The notes beneath the pieces were generated by a model that had not been told where the DNA came from, made no database searches, and worked only from the letters and a program-made list of their open reading frames with translations. A stretch of DNA of 64,000 nucleotides from Tyto alba. Taxonomy: Eukaryota; Chordata; Aves; Strigiformes; Tytonidae. The stretch is taken from contig NW_024881282.1 of the NCBI RefSeq assembly GCF_018691265.1, positions 27,244,899 to 27,308,898 on the forward strand, read 5' to 3'. Numbering within the stretch: position 1 is the first letter of the stretch; the number at the start of each line of letters is the position of its first letter. Below are positions 1 to 12,411 of the stretch, piece after piece. The position numbers and the translations under genes are program-made.

Positions 1-3000
1 TTTTAAGATGTCCGGATTTGCTTATAAAAATAAAGACAAAATCAAAACGAGAGACTGTTTATGACTCCAGACAGTCAACTACATTCCAAAGAACCTTCTG
101 GAGATTTAGAATAATCAGATTTCTTGTCTTGGTAGGATGTTCATTACGATTTGTGCTACACCCCCTCTAACTTACTGATGTTACTTTCTTCCACCTCCTT
201 AAATAAGTATTTAGTAACTAATAAAGTTCACAATAGCAGAAAACTTAGGGTCACAGGTTGGCCCATGAAAATCAGGTCTTCCCCTTGGTTCTGGTGGGGT
301 TATGTTATCATTCTTCATGTCTAGACTGACTTTAGAGTTGAGACGTCAAAGCCATGGCAGTGCTTGAAAGGCAAGACTGTGTGTTAGAATCAATGTCTCG
401 TTGTATCAGAAGTGTAACTCAGCTCCATTAATTTATGGTATGCTGTCAGAGCACTGAGAACACTTTCTCAGAAATAAAATGGAAGAAAACTTCCTCCTAC
501 TACATCTTCCCTCTGTCTTTTTCCTACAGATCCTTTCCAACACTGTGTTATGACAGGTAGCATCTTTCAGGAATCTCAAAAAATGCAAAGCCTCTGACAT
601 GCAACAGCAGAAGTAGAAACCACAACTCAAGCCCATTTCAAGTCCTTGCCTGACTACTATCTGATTTACATTTTAACAGTGTGAAAACCATTACTGGAGG
701 CATTTTCCTCACATAAATAATAATTTCAAAGTCTTAAGCAGTTTTATATAAGTAAGTATAAGGATCATGCTCAAGAAGAACAATTAATACAATTGTTTGT
801 CAGCCAGGACAGCTGAACCAGTTATTTTTTTTTTTTTTTTAATTTAAAAAAAAACTAAACAAAATGTAAAGATGGATTTGAAGAAAAATAAAAAAATAAA
901 TAGGAAAGGAATACTTTTTAATTATGAATTGTCATATTTGTCAATGGACTGGAGGGAGCATGAGAGACTGTAGCCATATTAGCACTGCTAGTGATACATG
1001 CACACTACATGATTTTTTGTGCTCCCCCCCATTCCCTGGAACAAACCCAGATTGCAACTGCATCTAACTTTTTGTCAGCATAGAATTCTTTGAACAGAAT
1101 TCTTTGACTTTCTGTAAAGAACCACTGACTTGATTTCATACAAGTTTACAAAGTCTTGTAGTTGAACTTAAAAGTATTCTGTTTGTAAAAGCTCACTTGG
1201 ATTCAATGTGAGCTATGTGAAATTGTTTAAAGTCAAATATATCTATTATTTTTTTCTTCAATTTATCATTGTTTCTACATTTAGAAACACTTTTTAAAGC
1301 TTGAAGAATGGACTGGAAAATGTGGATCCTATTTACTCATTACTTTGACAATCAGGAGAATAAAAATATGACTAATCTCAAATTATTAGTCATTTCTTGT
1401 TCAAGCTCTCCTTTCTAGTCCATTTAGTGAATTACTGTTGATTGGAAAAACATTTTCAAGAGAATTTAAAGTTTCTTTACAAAGGGAGTCATCTTCTACT
1501 GGCTTATGCTGCTACCACTGTGGACATTTTTCTTCCATATTAACCTCTGATAAGGAAGCTTTTGTCACAGAAATAAAAAATATCTATTCCACATTACAAT
1601 GACATCTAAAACAGTGGTTGATGTTCATTAGGAAAGTTTTAAATACAGATCTTACTTTAAATGGAGTTAAGTTCCTCAAACGCATAATTTGCACCAGATA
1701 CCAATATAACTTAACATTTTTATGTCTTACGACATGCAATCTCTCAGTAACTATTCGAGTTGTGTGCTTAAATATTACTTGGGCATTTGGAAGAGTTTTA
1801 TAGGCTTTCACTGAGAGAATCCTAATACCCTAAGACAGAGTTGCAGTTGAAACCTGGACTCCCTGTTCACTCAAGCCTTTCTGAAAACATTACCTCAGAC
1901 CTATTTGGACCCTGTAAGAGAATAATGGGAAAATAAAAATAACTATTTCCTGTGACAACTGCTGAAAAATTTATCCAAGTAATTGTATAAGAGCAAGAGA
2001 AAATGTGGTACATGAGAAAAGCATTAGTTTATTGTGTTGGGTAAACAATGGTAATACAAGTGAGGCAGACAAATTTCAAGACTGGGAGTTTTGTATGTAT
2101 TCACACTCTGAAGCTGCATTATGGCTGATAAAGCAGCAGTGACTTAGACATTTTGTCACAGAGAAAACAATTGCTTGCGTTGTGAGAAATGACAATTGAA
2201 ATATACACACAGATTCCAAAAGAATGCCAAACTCACCCAGATTTAATCTGTATCCAGAACCACATTTTGATATTTTTTTTTTCTTGTGGAGAGGTATGGT
2301 CTGAGCACACAGCTCTGATGGGTAGTGTTGAGTTTTTTTCACAACTGGCCTATTTTGTTCCTCTGTTTTTTGGGATAGGTCACTTAACCTCCTATCTCTG
2401 TGTTTAAGATAAAGCTATGAATACTTAACTCAGAGAAGTATTGCTGAAACTAATATTTTGAAACCTCTTAAATTTAAAAAATATTATATACTATGCTGTA
2501 ATTTTCAGACTTTCCACTCCTTTTGTGATTATTTTTTTGGCAACAGTTACTGGATCAGTTATTCAGGTGGTTTTAGAAGCAGCTAAAGAGAAGCTGTATC
2601 ATTGTAAAATTATGAACGGAATTCTACCTGTGTCTGCATTTGAAACAGTTTTTCTCTGACAAAATGATAGTTTTCTAATTGTACATTGTATTTTCTCAAT
2701 GAAAGAGAAATAGTTTTGAAACAGAGCATACGTACGCTTTCTTTCCACAAATGGCTCCCTGGTACCAGTTTCTGCAGGTGCTGAAGTATTTCTTTTTTGT
2801 TCCCATAACTTGCTGAAGGGCACAGACATTTGGACTATAGGTGGGAGTGAGAGAAATTTTAAAAATAAGTTTCTGTACATCTTTGGAAAACTTTTATATA
2901 AAATAGCAGCAAATACTGTTTCTGTTGAGCGAGAGTAAGAAATGAACATCTGGCTAGAGTTCCCAGGGCAGGTGTGTTTTCAAGCAGCCACAGTGCATGA

Positions 3001-4363
3001 TCCTGGGACTGCCCAGCTGGGTTCCTTGGCAAGGCCACCCTCCCGGCAGGGATGGAAGATTCCCCTCAGTTCTGGTTTGACCCTCTGTCTCTGATGGGCA
3101 GTGATCGCCAGCTGTGCCTAGTTAAGTCTCAACATGTCTTGTATTTCTCCCTTCCGCCTGCAAAGTGAATTAATTACCAGCCACCAGAGACCACGTTATG
3201 AATGCCATCAGGCTCTTTTCATTAAAGTTTTTGTCTTGTACACATCTGTGCAGCTGAAGGTCATGGGGAGATGAGGAAGAAAAAGTGCCTTGTTCTTTAT
3301 ATAGAAGGAAACCCTGTCTTCTGTATATCAATCAGCTATTTTTATTACCAACTGTTTGGAGTACCGCAGACACCTAAGCAAACATTCTCGGAATTACTGG
3401 GGACCAAAGGGTAAATTGTCATGTAAATAAAAGGAGTCACAGACTTCAAATGATGAATATTTTTTCCTTAGCATGGTAGTGTACAGAAGAGGAATTTCTT
3501 AAGGGCAAATTCCATAGAGCAACGGCATTTTGTCACTAATTTTTATACTTCTACAATTAAAAAAACTAATCAATTCAAACGTTAGAACATACATTTTACA
3601 TCAGTGGGAAGCCAGGGAACTTTTTTGTTTGAAAAATCTCAGTGTGTGTGTGTGTGTGTGTGTGTGTGTAGCAGGCAGAGGGAATTTAACAAAAGGAAGA
3701 TAGGATGGTAAACAATTCTTATTCACAAAATGTTTTTTACTTAAAAAGACTGAAGGAAAATATCTTTAGACACATGTGCCTCCTTGACACCAGCTGTTCA
3801 AATTATTTCTACATCTCTGAGCAGCCTTGCTTTTAAGCATTGTCTTTTGGGTACCCTGCTGAGCAGCTTGCTGCATTGCTCTAGTGTGAATGGAAGTTTT
3901 ACAAAGGGCTTGCAGTACATATTCCCATGTTAGAAAGCATTTAAATGGAGTTCATGGTTTTCATCAGGATGGAATAAAGTGAGCAAATACTGTGTCATAG
4001 GTGCCAACTCTATTCAAACATTTGAAAACATATATTAAACATATCTGATATCCCAATATATTAATTGTGAACTATAATTAACTTCAGTGATTCTAAAATG
4101 CCTGTTTTATCCATTGAGAAGTGGTCATTTTAGATTTTTCCTCATTTTATTAAGTTTAACATTATTCCGTCTCCTTTTGAAACTCCCTGGAAAATTTTTT
4201 ATTTAGGAAAAATTCTTGTAAAATTAATTGAGAAGGAAAGTTCTACTCGAATGATAGTAAGAATTCATAGTGGAAAATCACACTTAATGTAATGCGACAA
4301 GAAAGGGGAGAATAAATATTAACAAGCTCCCTTTTAAAATAGAAATAAAACCTAGTTACTTAC
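1..4363 (-). other. POSTN: POSTN intron 1 (partial)
   Basis: This is the part of POSTN intron 1 that lies in the window, beginning at the GTAAGT donor at 4363-4358 on the minus strand. I searched it for the next exon, which should encode the PNVCALQQ-type EMI-domain start, and did not find it, so exon 2 lies beyond position 1. The stretch is AT-rich. It holds a poly-T run (about 824-841), a (GT)14 microsatellite and a more GC-rich, repeat-free patch at 2940-3280. The short open frames here are not supported by homology or splice signals. Confidence 0.75.
3642..3669. repeat. (GT)14 microsatellite
   Basis: Fourteen uninterrupted GT dinucleotides lie in POSTN intron 1, about 0.7 kb downstream of the first coding exon. 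The uninterrupted array is likely to vary in length between individuals. Confidence 0.97.
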
Positions 4364-4485
4364 CCTTGGTCGCGTGCCCTTATTCGACTATGAGTTAAAA
4401 TCTTGTCATAGTGAGCAGAAGCAGCTGCTTGTTCAAAAGCAGACAACAAAAAACCTGAAAAGGCGAATAAGAAAAAGATCTTCAT
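4364..4485 (-). CDS. POSTN: Periostin, first coding exon (signal peptide and mature N-terminus)
   Basis: Periostin is a secreted matricellular protein with an EMI domain and four fasciclin (FAS1) domains; it binds integrins and collagen in bone, valves and healing tissue. Only exon 1 is here. The minus strand reads MKIFFLFAFSGFLLSAF, a lysine followed by a long hydrophobic core typical of a signal peptide, then EQAAASA, then HYDKILTHSRIRARDQG. Human periostin has HYDKILAHSRIRGRDQG at the same place, directly before the EMI domain, which makes the identification firm. The exon ends after GG of the final glycine codon (phase 2) at a consensus GTAAGT donor. The start codon at 4485-4483 has A at -3 and G at -1. 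A TATA box lies 69-76 nt upstream. The rest of the gene lies to the left of the window. The hydrophobic signal sequence differs from human, as is usual for such segments. Confidence 0.95.
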
Positions 4486-4530
4486 CTTTAGTCCTCTGTT
4501 GCTTCTGGCAAGTCTAGGAGAGAGAACTGG
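4486..4530 (-). other. POSTN: POSTN 5'UTR (predicted)
   Basis: This segment lies between the start codon and the expected transcription start, about 30 nt downstream of the TATA box. The exact start site is inferred from TATA spacing and not seen directly. A 5'UTR of about 45 nt without an upstream intron would place the promoter immediately next to the coding exon. Confidence 0.5.
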
Positions 4531-4553
4531 CAAAGGGTCTGGAGAACTGACAA

Positions 4554-4561
4554 TTTATATA
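4554..4561 (-). promoter_or_regulatory. POSTN: TATA box of POSTN
   Basis: The minus strand reads TATATAAA, a near-consensus TATA box, 69-76 nt upstream of the POSTN start codon. Its position relative to the coding exon fits a focused TATA-type promoter, as expected for a tissue-restricted gene. No CpG island surrounds it. Confidence 0.8.
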
Positions 4562-4584
4562 CATGTTGGAAGGTGGTGGGAGGG

Positions 4585-4591
4585 AACCACA
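4585..4591 (-). promoter_or_regulatory. Possible RUNX site upstream of POSTN TATA box
   Basis: TGTGGTT on the minus strand, about 25-30 nt upstream of the TATA box, matches the RUNX core motif. Periostin is made by osteoblast-lineage cells where RUNX2 acts, so the site is plausible, but a 7-nt match alone is weak evidence. Confidence 0.3.
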
Positions 4592-5094
4592 GGATCAACC
4601 TGAAACTTCGTACCACCCTCCTTAGAACAGCAGCTTTCACTGCCAGCTTCTGTAACCTAAATTAGTTCCATACGTTAACCATATAAACCATTTTTTTAAT
4701 CCCCAATTGACTAATTTCTTCCTTATTACAGAAGGCTTAACATTTCATTCAGCTGACACAACAGAAGAGAAAGTTTGAGAAGTTGAGACTTCTATGAGTA
4801 TGATCTGATATTTATAGCACTAAAGCATCCAGAGATCATGATTGTTGCGTGTGGTTTTGCTGAAACCCAGAGGAAGATATTGTTTGTTCTCCTAAGAACT
4901 GCACTGGTTTCCTTTGTTTTCCATGTCCTCACAGTTATCAGCTATGAGCTGTTTGACTAGTGAAGTTAATGAAATTTCCAAACAATACTGTTGTCAATAA
5001 CCTGGAATAGCATTTTGTCTTGAGAAAAAAAAGCTGTATTAACACACATTCTAATTATGAATTAGTTACACAATCAAATGCAGTATTTGATTAA

Positions 5095-5350
5095 ATGTTA
5101 ATTTTAATTATAATAATAACAGTTGCTATTACATAATGCTTTTATTCAGAGCTTTATGTAATCATATAAAAATCACTGAGTATCTGAAAACTTTAATATA
5201 TACTTTTCTATACTTATTAGACAGTCCTTGGGACTCTCTTGTGAAATAAATGGAAAATGTAACACTGAGCTGTAAATGAGGGAACTGAGGCAGAAGGGTG
5301 AAGTGACAGGTTCAAGCCTCCAGGGAAGTGGCAGGTTTAAGGCTCCAGGA
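5095..5350 (+). repeat. Ancient MIR/L2/CORE-type interspersed repeat relic
   Basis: The segment begins with TAATAATAACAG followed by AGCTTTATGTAATCAT-like sequence. It ends with AATGAGGGAACTGAGGCAGA, GAAGTGACAGGTTCAAG and AAGTGGCAGG. This is the order of the well-known 3' region of MIR/L2-type and related CORE elements of amniotes (ataatagc...gctttac...gatgaggaaactgaggc...agtgacttgcccaagg...agtggcag). It is heavily diverged with insertions, so the exact family is uncertain. It lies about 0.6-0.8 kb upstream of the inferred POSTN start site. Confidence 0.6.
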
Positions 5351-8300
5351 ACAGTTTGCACTCGGACTATAATCCAGGAATTTTTATGTCAAGGAAAAAA
5401 TCTGCCATTTATTTAGAAGTGTTTGCAAATGAATCTAATTTCAGGGTATAGCCTATCGGTCATTTCAGACCTTTATGAAATTAAGGTGAGTTCTAATGCC
5501 AGTACTTTGCTGTAGTTTCTTCCTCAAAACCGGAGAGAGTAATGATGTGAATATCTGGCAATGGATGCAGTATTGGACTGACACACTGGGACCAGCCTCT
5601 CACTATAGAACAAACAGAAATGGAGGAGGCAGACACAATGACTATTTCCTATATACCACCATAGGTAGAGATTGTAACTAGGTATATAGACTATATTTTA
5701 TGATTAAGGTCATGTCCTACATAACCATAGCTCTTCAAGGTTTCTTAGGTTAAGAGCAGCGGCATTTGGTTAAATGGTCAGTGGACTTCTCTACTGCAAC
5801 CTGCACTCATCCTACCTGCAAATGACTCAAGATAGCTCATGGAAGTATCAGCATCTCTAGACTCACTGTGTGTGAACTCAGTAAAACACCATGCCTGAAA
5901 CTATCACCATCAGAGCAGCTGATGGAGGTGATGGGTCACCTCTGTGATACAGTATTTCAAGTTTTAGGAGAATGTCACTGATGAGCTCCTACTACTCTCA
6001 GAGTTTTTTATCTATTTCTGGTCTTTGCAGCAAGAGATACAGTGAGAAATATCACTTCTAAATTCTTAAATGTCTAGCTATGATATTTCAAGCTGCTAAT
6101 TGGCCTCGGCTGATTGCACTTTGCAGTTCTCAATCTACAGATATAAAAAAAAATAGAAAATATTTTTATTAAAGTAACTCGACAAACTTCAGAAAGTCTC
6201 AAAACTATCCCAGTAACCTGTCTTCTGTGCTTCCCTCCTGAGTCTCTCAACTCCTAGCATAGCTCATGTTCTTCTCTTCCACACTTACCACATAGCATCA
6301 AAAAATTAGTAGAAATTAATGTTGTTGCTGAGGTCCTGTTGTTTAAAGAGCTATCCATGACAATTAAAGGAGCAATCTGGGCAGGGCAAGTATTTTTATT
6401 TCCACATTTTTCCAGCTTTCTTACTAGTGACCCACTCTCAAATCACAGAGAACCCCATTTGTTCTCTGCATAGAGTACAGTAGGCTATAATTCTTAAACT
6501 GGTAGTTCTTATTAATAATACCTTACTCTTCTCTGTTTCCACCTGTCTTTGATTGTGATAGGAGCAGGATATAATGGCAGTAAATAATGATCCTAAGCCC
6601 ATTCAGCTTCCCACTTCTGTAATTAATGTTATAAAATTCCCCTTTCCACTACAGAGGTATAGAAGAAAAGATCTGAGTGATTGTTATATGTCAAAATTAA
6701 TATCAAACATGGTGACAGAGGTAATAGGACAGCACAGAAAGTAGTGATGAAGAAATATGCAGATATAAAGCCATCTTAATTAACAAAATGAAATGATTAT
6801 CAACATTAAATCTTATAGCAACCCTGGTGACATCATCATATTTGATGAGGAAAATGTTAGTAAAAAATAGTCAGTGCAGACAAAGCTCACTGAAATAAAA
6901 TAGCATGAAGAAAAAAATGTTCATAAGCTTGACTTTCTGAAAAATCGCTAAATCATTGAATGAGTTGTTCTGGTGAGTGGTGTAAAAATACACAGATCCT
7001 AAAATTGATAAAGCTCATCTTTAACTGGAAATTAGTTTTTGAAAAATTATCGTCCCAATAGAAATTGCACAAATTTATGATTCATTAGCCTGGATATAAA
7101 AACAAATAATGAAGCCAGGTTCTGTTTTGCCTGTGATATAATGGCATGCTGAACAACACACCAGAGTAATAATTTTCTAATTTGCCAACTAAAATACTGT
7201 TCTGATTAATCAGTACTTTATTCACTTGTGCTCATTGCTACTTTATTTATTTTAATTTGTTCTTTATTTAGCAAGGCATCTATGCCACCAAGTAGCCACC
7301 TTAAGTTTTTTCTCCCTTTGGCTAAATACTTTGTGCAATATTACACTTCCTAAGGAATGTGATGTTGAAATTCTAATTATAAATATTGAAGAGCTAATTA
7401 TAAAATGCAATAAAACACCTAATGGCTGTGAATTATTATTGTAATAACAGATATTTTTCTTATCCACAGCAGAAGAAGCATTTCCAAAGAAATACATGGT
7501 ACAAGTATAGAACAAGTGCTGATTTTCATCTTCCACAAAAAGTAAATAGTGTCAGAAAGAAAATTCTAAAGGTATCTGTTATTCTGAATTGTTTCTTGTA
7601 TTTCTCTAGAGACCTCTAGTGGAGAAAACTCTGTAAAAGTAGTCTTTTCAAAGCTGCATTGTGTTTACACTAAGAATTTATTTTATGATAAAGCAGTTTG
7701 TTTTATTTTTTCTAAAGAAGATTAGTCTAATTATATGATGTAAGACTCCTTGCACTGAAATATTTAGGGGTTTGAATAAGTGTCTTTACATCAAATTGAA
7801 GTAACAGAAGTATCTACTAGTCACTTGTAGGTAATTCTACTGATGATGTGCAGAAATTTAGCAAATAAGAATGGAAAGAAATTAAAGATTCTTCAAATAC
7901 TCTATTCCCAGTTAAAACCTGCAGATATTTCAGATCACTTACAATGTGTGTCATCTCTTATACATATTCTGCTTCTTTATTTTATAACTAGTTTATGTGC
8001 TTACATTTCTGTTGTGTGAGTGTATGTGGTCTCAGTGGAAAGAGCAAATGGGCAAAAAACTTTTAAGGTTAAAAGAGAGACTCCCTCTATACTGCAGCTG
8101 TTGCTTGATCCTTAGTTTTCCTTGGAAACCTTGATTCAGAAAATCTGGGACTTGTGTCATTAACTTCATTTAGATTAGCAATTTGTATCTGGAGTAACCT
8201 TCAGTTTGTTTTTAGCAATGACATTGATATGTACTAGAAGAACCCAAGAAACCCGTTGTTGTTTTGGACAAACTAATAGGTTGATGCTAACAGGAGTATA

Positions 8301-8885
8301 AGAAATTTAATGTTTGTAAGTGCAAGGTGATACACCTTAGAAGTAAATGGTTTAGTTGTAAAAGAGTTCCATGCCAGTCACAGTCAGGGCATGTGGTTTT
8401 TCTGCATATATGCCTTACAGGATTGTTGTAAGGGAGCTGCAGTCAGCAAAAAAAATATTTAACACCTGGTGGTTTACTGCAGCACCACTTGTGAACCCCA
8501 TCAAGTAAAGCATGAAAAAAACATGTAGAAAATCTTCTGTTTCCTTGAGAATATCTAACAGAGAATCACTGCAGATAAAGATGTAAAGCGTAAACAGTTT
8601 AATTCAGTAAGAATTTGTACCTGATGGGGATTTGGACCAGATACTTCAAAAAAAAAAAAAAAAACAAAAACCCAAAAACCGCAGAGCATGGTAAGCCTGG
8701 TTACCGACACAAAATACCATGAGAAGGGAGTTCCCCTGGTGTAGTGAAGGACCCAGCAGTGCTTAGACCGTATGCAGCCTGGTTTCCACACAAACTCATA
8801 TAATATGTGGGGGTTTTAAACATTGAGTAGAGGGTAAATGGCTTGATGTTTACATCTATACACAGAAATCCAGAGCTATAAATAC

Positions 8886-8964
8886 CTAATAATATATAAC
8901 AATAATAATAGCAATAATAATAATAGTGATAGTGATGGTGATTAATGATAGTGATAATAATAAC
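8886..8964. repeat. AAT/GAT trinucleotide-rich microsatellite
   Basis: An imperfect run of AAT units passes into GAT/AGTGAT units and back to AAT. It is composite and interrupted, which suggests an old array. Confidence 0.85.
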
Positions 8965-11900
8965 TTAAGAGAAAGTTTTTAAAGGAATAAAATCAAGCTT
9001 GGTGTGACTGAAGGCAAGATCACTGCCTGGCAAATATTTGCTGATCTCAACTACTTCTTTCCTTTTGACACTTACCTATCATCACAAATGAGAAATGGAA
9101 ATAAACCTCAAGGAAGTAACTAGGAAAGACTTGATGGTGGGTCCTGTGAAGAGGATGATCATAAGTGCATAGGTTGATAGTCATAGTCAGTCTTGTTTGG
9201 AAATTAAAATTAAATATTCCAAGAAAGGTCCTAATTTTTTCATCCACTATCACCAGTATTTAGATGTTAATAAACATTCTAAAGTTACCCACTATTTTTC
9301 TGTCAGATTAGGATTTTACTTTAAGGTATCCTTTAAGGTATCCTAACTCACTTCTGAAACATCATGACCCTGCTCAACTGATGATTTTTCATGTGATCAC
9401 TTTTCAAACTAGGGTTCATATCATCTAAATTTATCCATCTCAAAGATAAAGCTAGGCATCTTGGCTCCTCTCTTATCCCAGATGGAGAGTGGCAATTCAG
9501 ATTTTAGGTGTGGATGATTTCTGTTCTGTAAGTACCTCTCTCCTCTAGCAGCAGAGTGAATGAGGTGACCAGTTTGAAGTAGATTCCTAACATTTAGGCA
9601 GCCCATGTGAGAAGAATCCCACCACTTTGCATCCTTTCTTGGGTGCTTTTTTTTGGGGGGAATAGGCACTTAGAAATGTAATATGTTGAATAAGATTACT
9701 TTTCAGTACCATATGTTTTCTGGTGATCAGCTGGTTTATTACCTTTTTCCTCTACTATTTCCCAACCTAAGGAGTAGACCCACAGGTGCTCTTACTGGCA
9801 TTCTGCCTAAATTTTCACTTTTATTAACATCATCCTATTAAGTATATCTACACCACACCTGCAGGAGCTAATTAATTTTCCTCCTGTTGTTGAGTTTATT
9901 TATTCAAATGATTTTAAACTCTTTTCATAGATCTCAAGTTTCTCATTGCCAAGCTGTACAATTTGAATCTTCCAATGTTTCCCCGTTATGTTTACCCATC
10001 CTTGCATATCCTTGGAAACTATAGGTGTTTATTTTTTAGGCAACAGAAGCTGTAAAATCAATCTGAACCCTTAGAAAGTGTTATTTTATAGTCATATTCT
10101 GATGGGAGAAAAGATACTTCTAATTTTTAAAGTATCATAGTACATACTACCGTTTTTGTTTATTAAAAAAGTATTCTATAATGTTTATGCATAATCATTA
10201 AATTTAAAATGTAATGATCCTAGATGTGATTCTAAACTAAGACTTATAATATCTAATATGCCTTTTTTTTTTTCTTTAGGAAACCATTGATTAATATCGA
10301 TTTATGATTCCAGAGAATGAATATTTCTAATAAACCCCTCATAAGCTTTTTGTAGAATGGACTAGGCCTTCTTATGTATTTTGGGAAAAATCTACAGCCC
10401 TAAACATCAAAATAGTCTGCTTTCTCTGTGTCAAAGTGACACTAGAGATCCCAACATATGAATTGTTATTTACTGACATGTGCATATGGCAATATTTTAT
10501 AAAAAATGACAGTTCAGCATAAGTTACATGGTTTTATTCCACAATATTGATCTACATATTCAGCTCAGTTACTCTGAAAAATACAATAAGCATGCAAACT
10601 CGTCAGGAAATGGGAATGTTGATTCCTCATCAAACAGCAGGTGATGCTGTTGCCACAGACAGTTTTCTTCCTTAGAGAATGAGCACATCATCTGATAATG
10701 CAGCCTGAGATAAGATCCACAGTATTAACACGTTCTTGTGCACAGCACATGGTAAGTGTCAGTGCAACACTGACATAAAAGTTTTATGAACAAATCAATA
10801 GGAGTTAATAAGTGCAGCTGTGGAATGTAGTACATGGTCCTGAGGAAGCACCAAACACCTACATCAAGGGTGCTTGTGCTGTCGCCCTCTAATATTTCAA
10901 GGTTGCCCTGGTATTAGAGTGCCCTGCTGTGATAGTGAATTACATTGTGTGTCCACTGTCTCTATTCTTTACTGCTTAAAGATAAAAAACAAACAAACAA
11001 ACAAAAATCCTACAAGTCAGCCAGTACCATCCAGTTTAGTCAGATAACATGTCTCCTTGTAAATATTTTTTTTTGGTTGAGGTTAAAATGACAGCAAATT
11101 GTCAGTAATATGCATTCTAAATGGCCCAATTAAATGCTTATTTACTCTGCTGGGAAGATTTTACAGATTCAAAGGTCATTTAATTTATTCCAGTGAAGGT
11201 AAAAGTTACCACACTTCTAGTTAATCAAAAGGCCATTTATTGGAGTGTCTGCATTGTCAGGAACACTAAGGAGGGGTATGAAGGATATATATTTAAAAAA
11301 TGGTAGCTCTTTCATCTGTTTTGAATTTTGTGGTGGTCACTATCAACTTAAGCTAAAATTCTAAGCTTCTTGTTATTTATAGACTGTACAATCCTGACCA
11401 CTATGAGTCCTTCTTGTTACAGCCTGGCTTTGTGACATAGACTCTATGGCTTCTAGGGTATGAATCAAAACTGTAAGAAAGCTACTGGAATTTATACGGG
11501 GGGATGGTGTGTGGACATTGAGAAAGCTTTGTATAAGAAATCAAGAAAATAATCAGCATTTAAGATGAAATAGATCTTTTAAATTAGGCCTTTGATCACA
11601 TCAATAAGACTATAATAATAAAAGAACCAGTATAGCTTTGCACTGAGTATAATGTAGAGAGACTTAGAAGTAGCTCCAAATGAAACAAATACTTCCAGCT
11701 TTTATAAGGTGATGATGTTAAACAAAGGGAAAAGTGGCATTCTGGAAGATGTGAAAAAAAGGCTTACCAAAATTGAGATGCAGTGAAACTTAAAAGCTTA
11801 ACTTGCTCAAGTTGAGCTGCTGGTTGTGAAATGTTTGGAAGATAACTGGATTTGACATTAAAATGCAGGTTCAACAATGATTTTTTTCTCAAGTTTCAAG

Positions 11901-12357
11901 TGCATATGCCATAGCAAAATAAATTCATTCTTATTGCTAAGTAAAGGATGTAGTAGTGTCAACTGAATGTGGGAAAAGACAAGTGGTCTAGGCATCTAGA
12001 TGCATTTTTTGGAGAATTATCTGTCAAATTCTCAAAGATTTCTGGAAGTAGAACCATTAATATTATTAGCAAGATCTAAAAGTACCTCCAGTTCAGATTA
12101 TTTTTTGAACTAGAAGCAATGTGCCTTGACTTTAGAAGTCATTGCATGAACTGAATGCAAGACTAATCACTGATAACGTAGTGTGTTACAAGCAGAACTG
12201 GGAGCCCAGGGAGTGGTAAAGGTTCTGTGATCCCCTCAGGTTAAATTAAGGTGAAATGACACCAAACAACCAGTTAAAAATGTTTTACTTGTGGTAGAAA
12301 CAAATTAAACTTGGAAAATGATCATTAGCAATGTGGTCTCTTATTGATAAATCTATA

Positions 12358-12411
12358 AGAAAGAAAAGAAAGGAAAGAAAATAAAAGGAAAAGAGAGGAA
12401 GAGAGAGAAAA
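12358..12411. repeat. Purine (A/G) low-complexity tract
   Basis: About 54 nt are almost entirely A and G, made of AAAG, GGAA and GAGA units. There is one T interruption. Confidence 0.85.
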
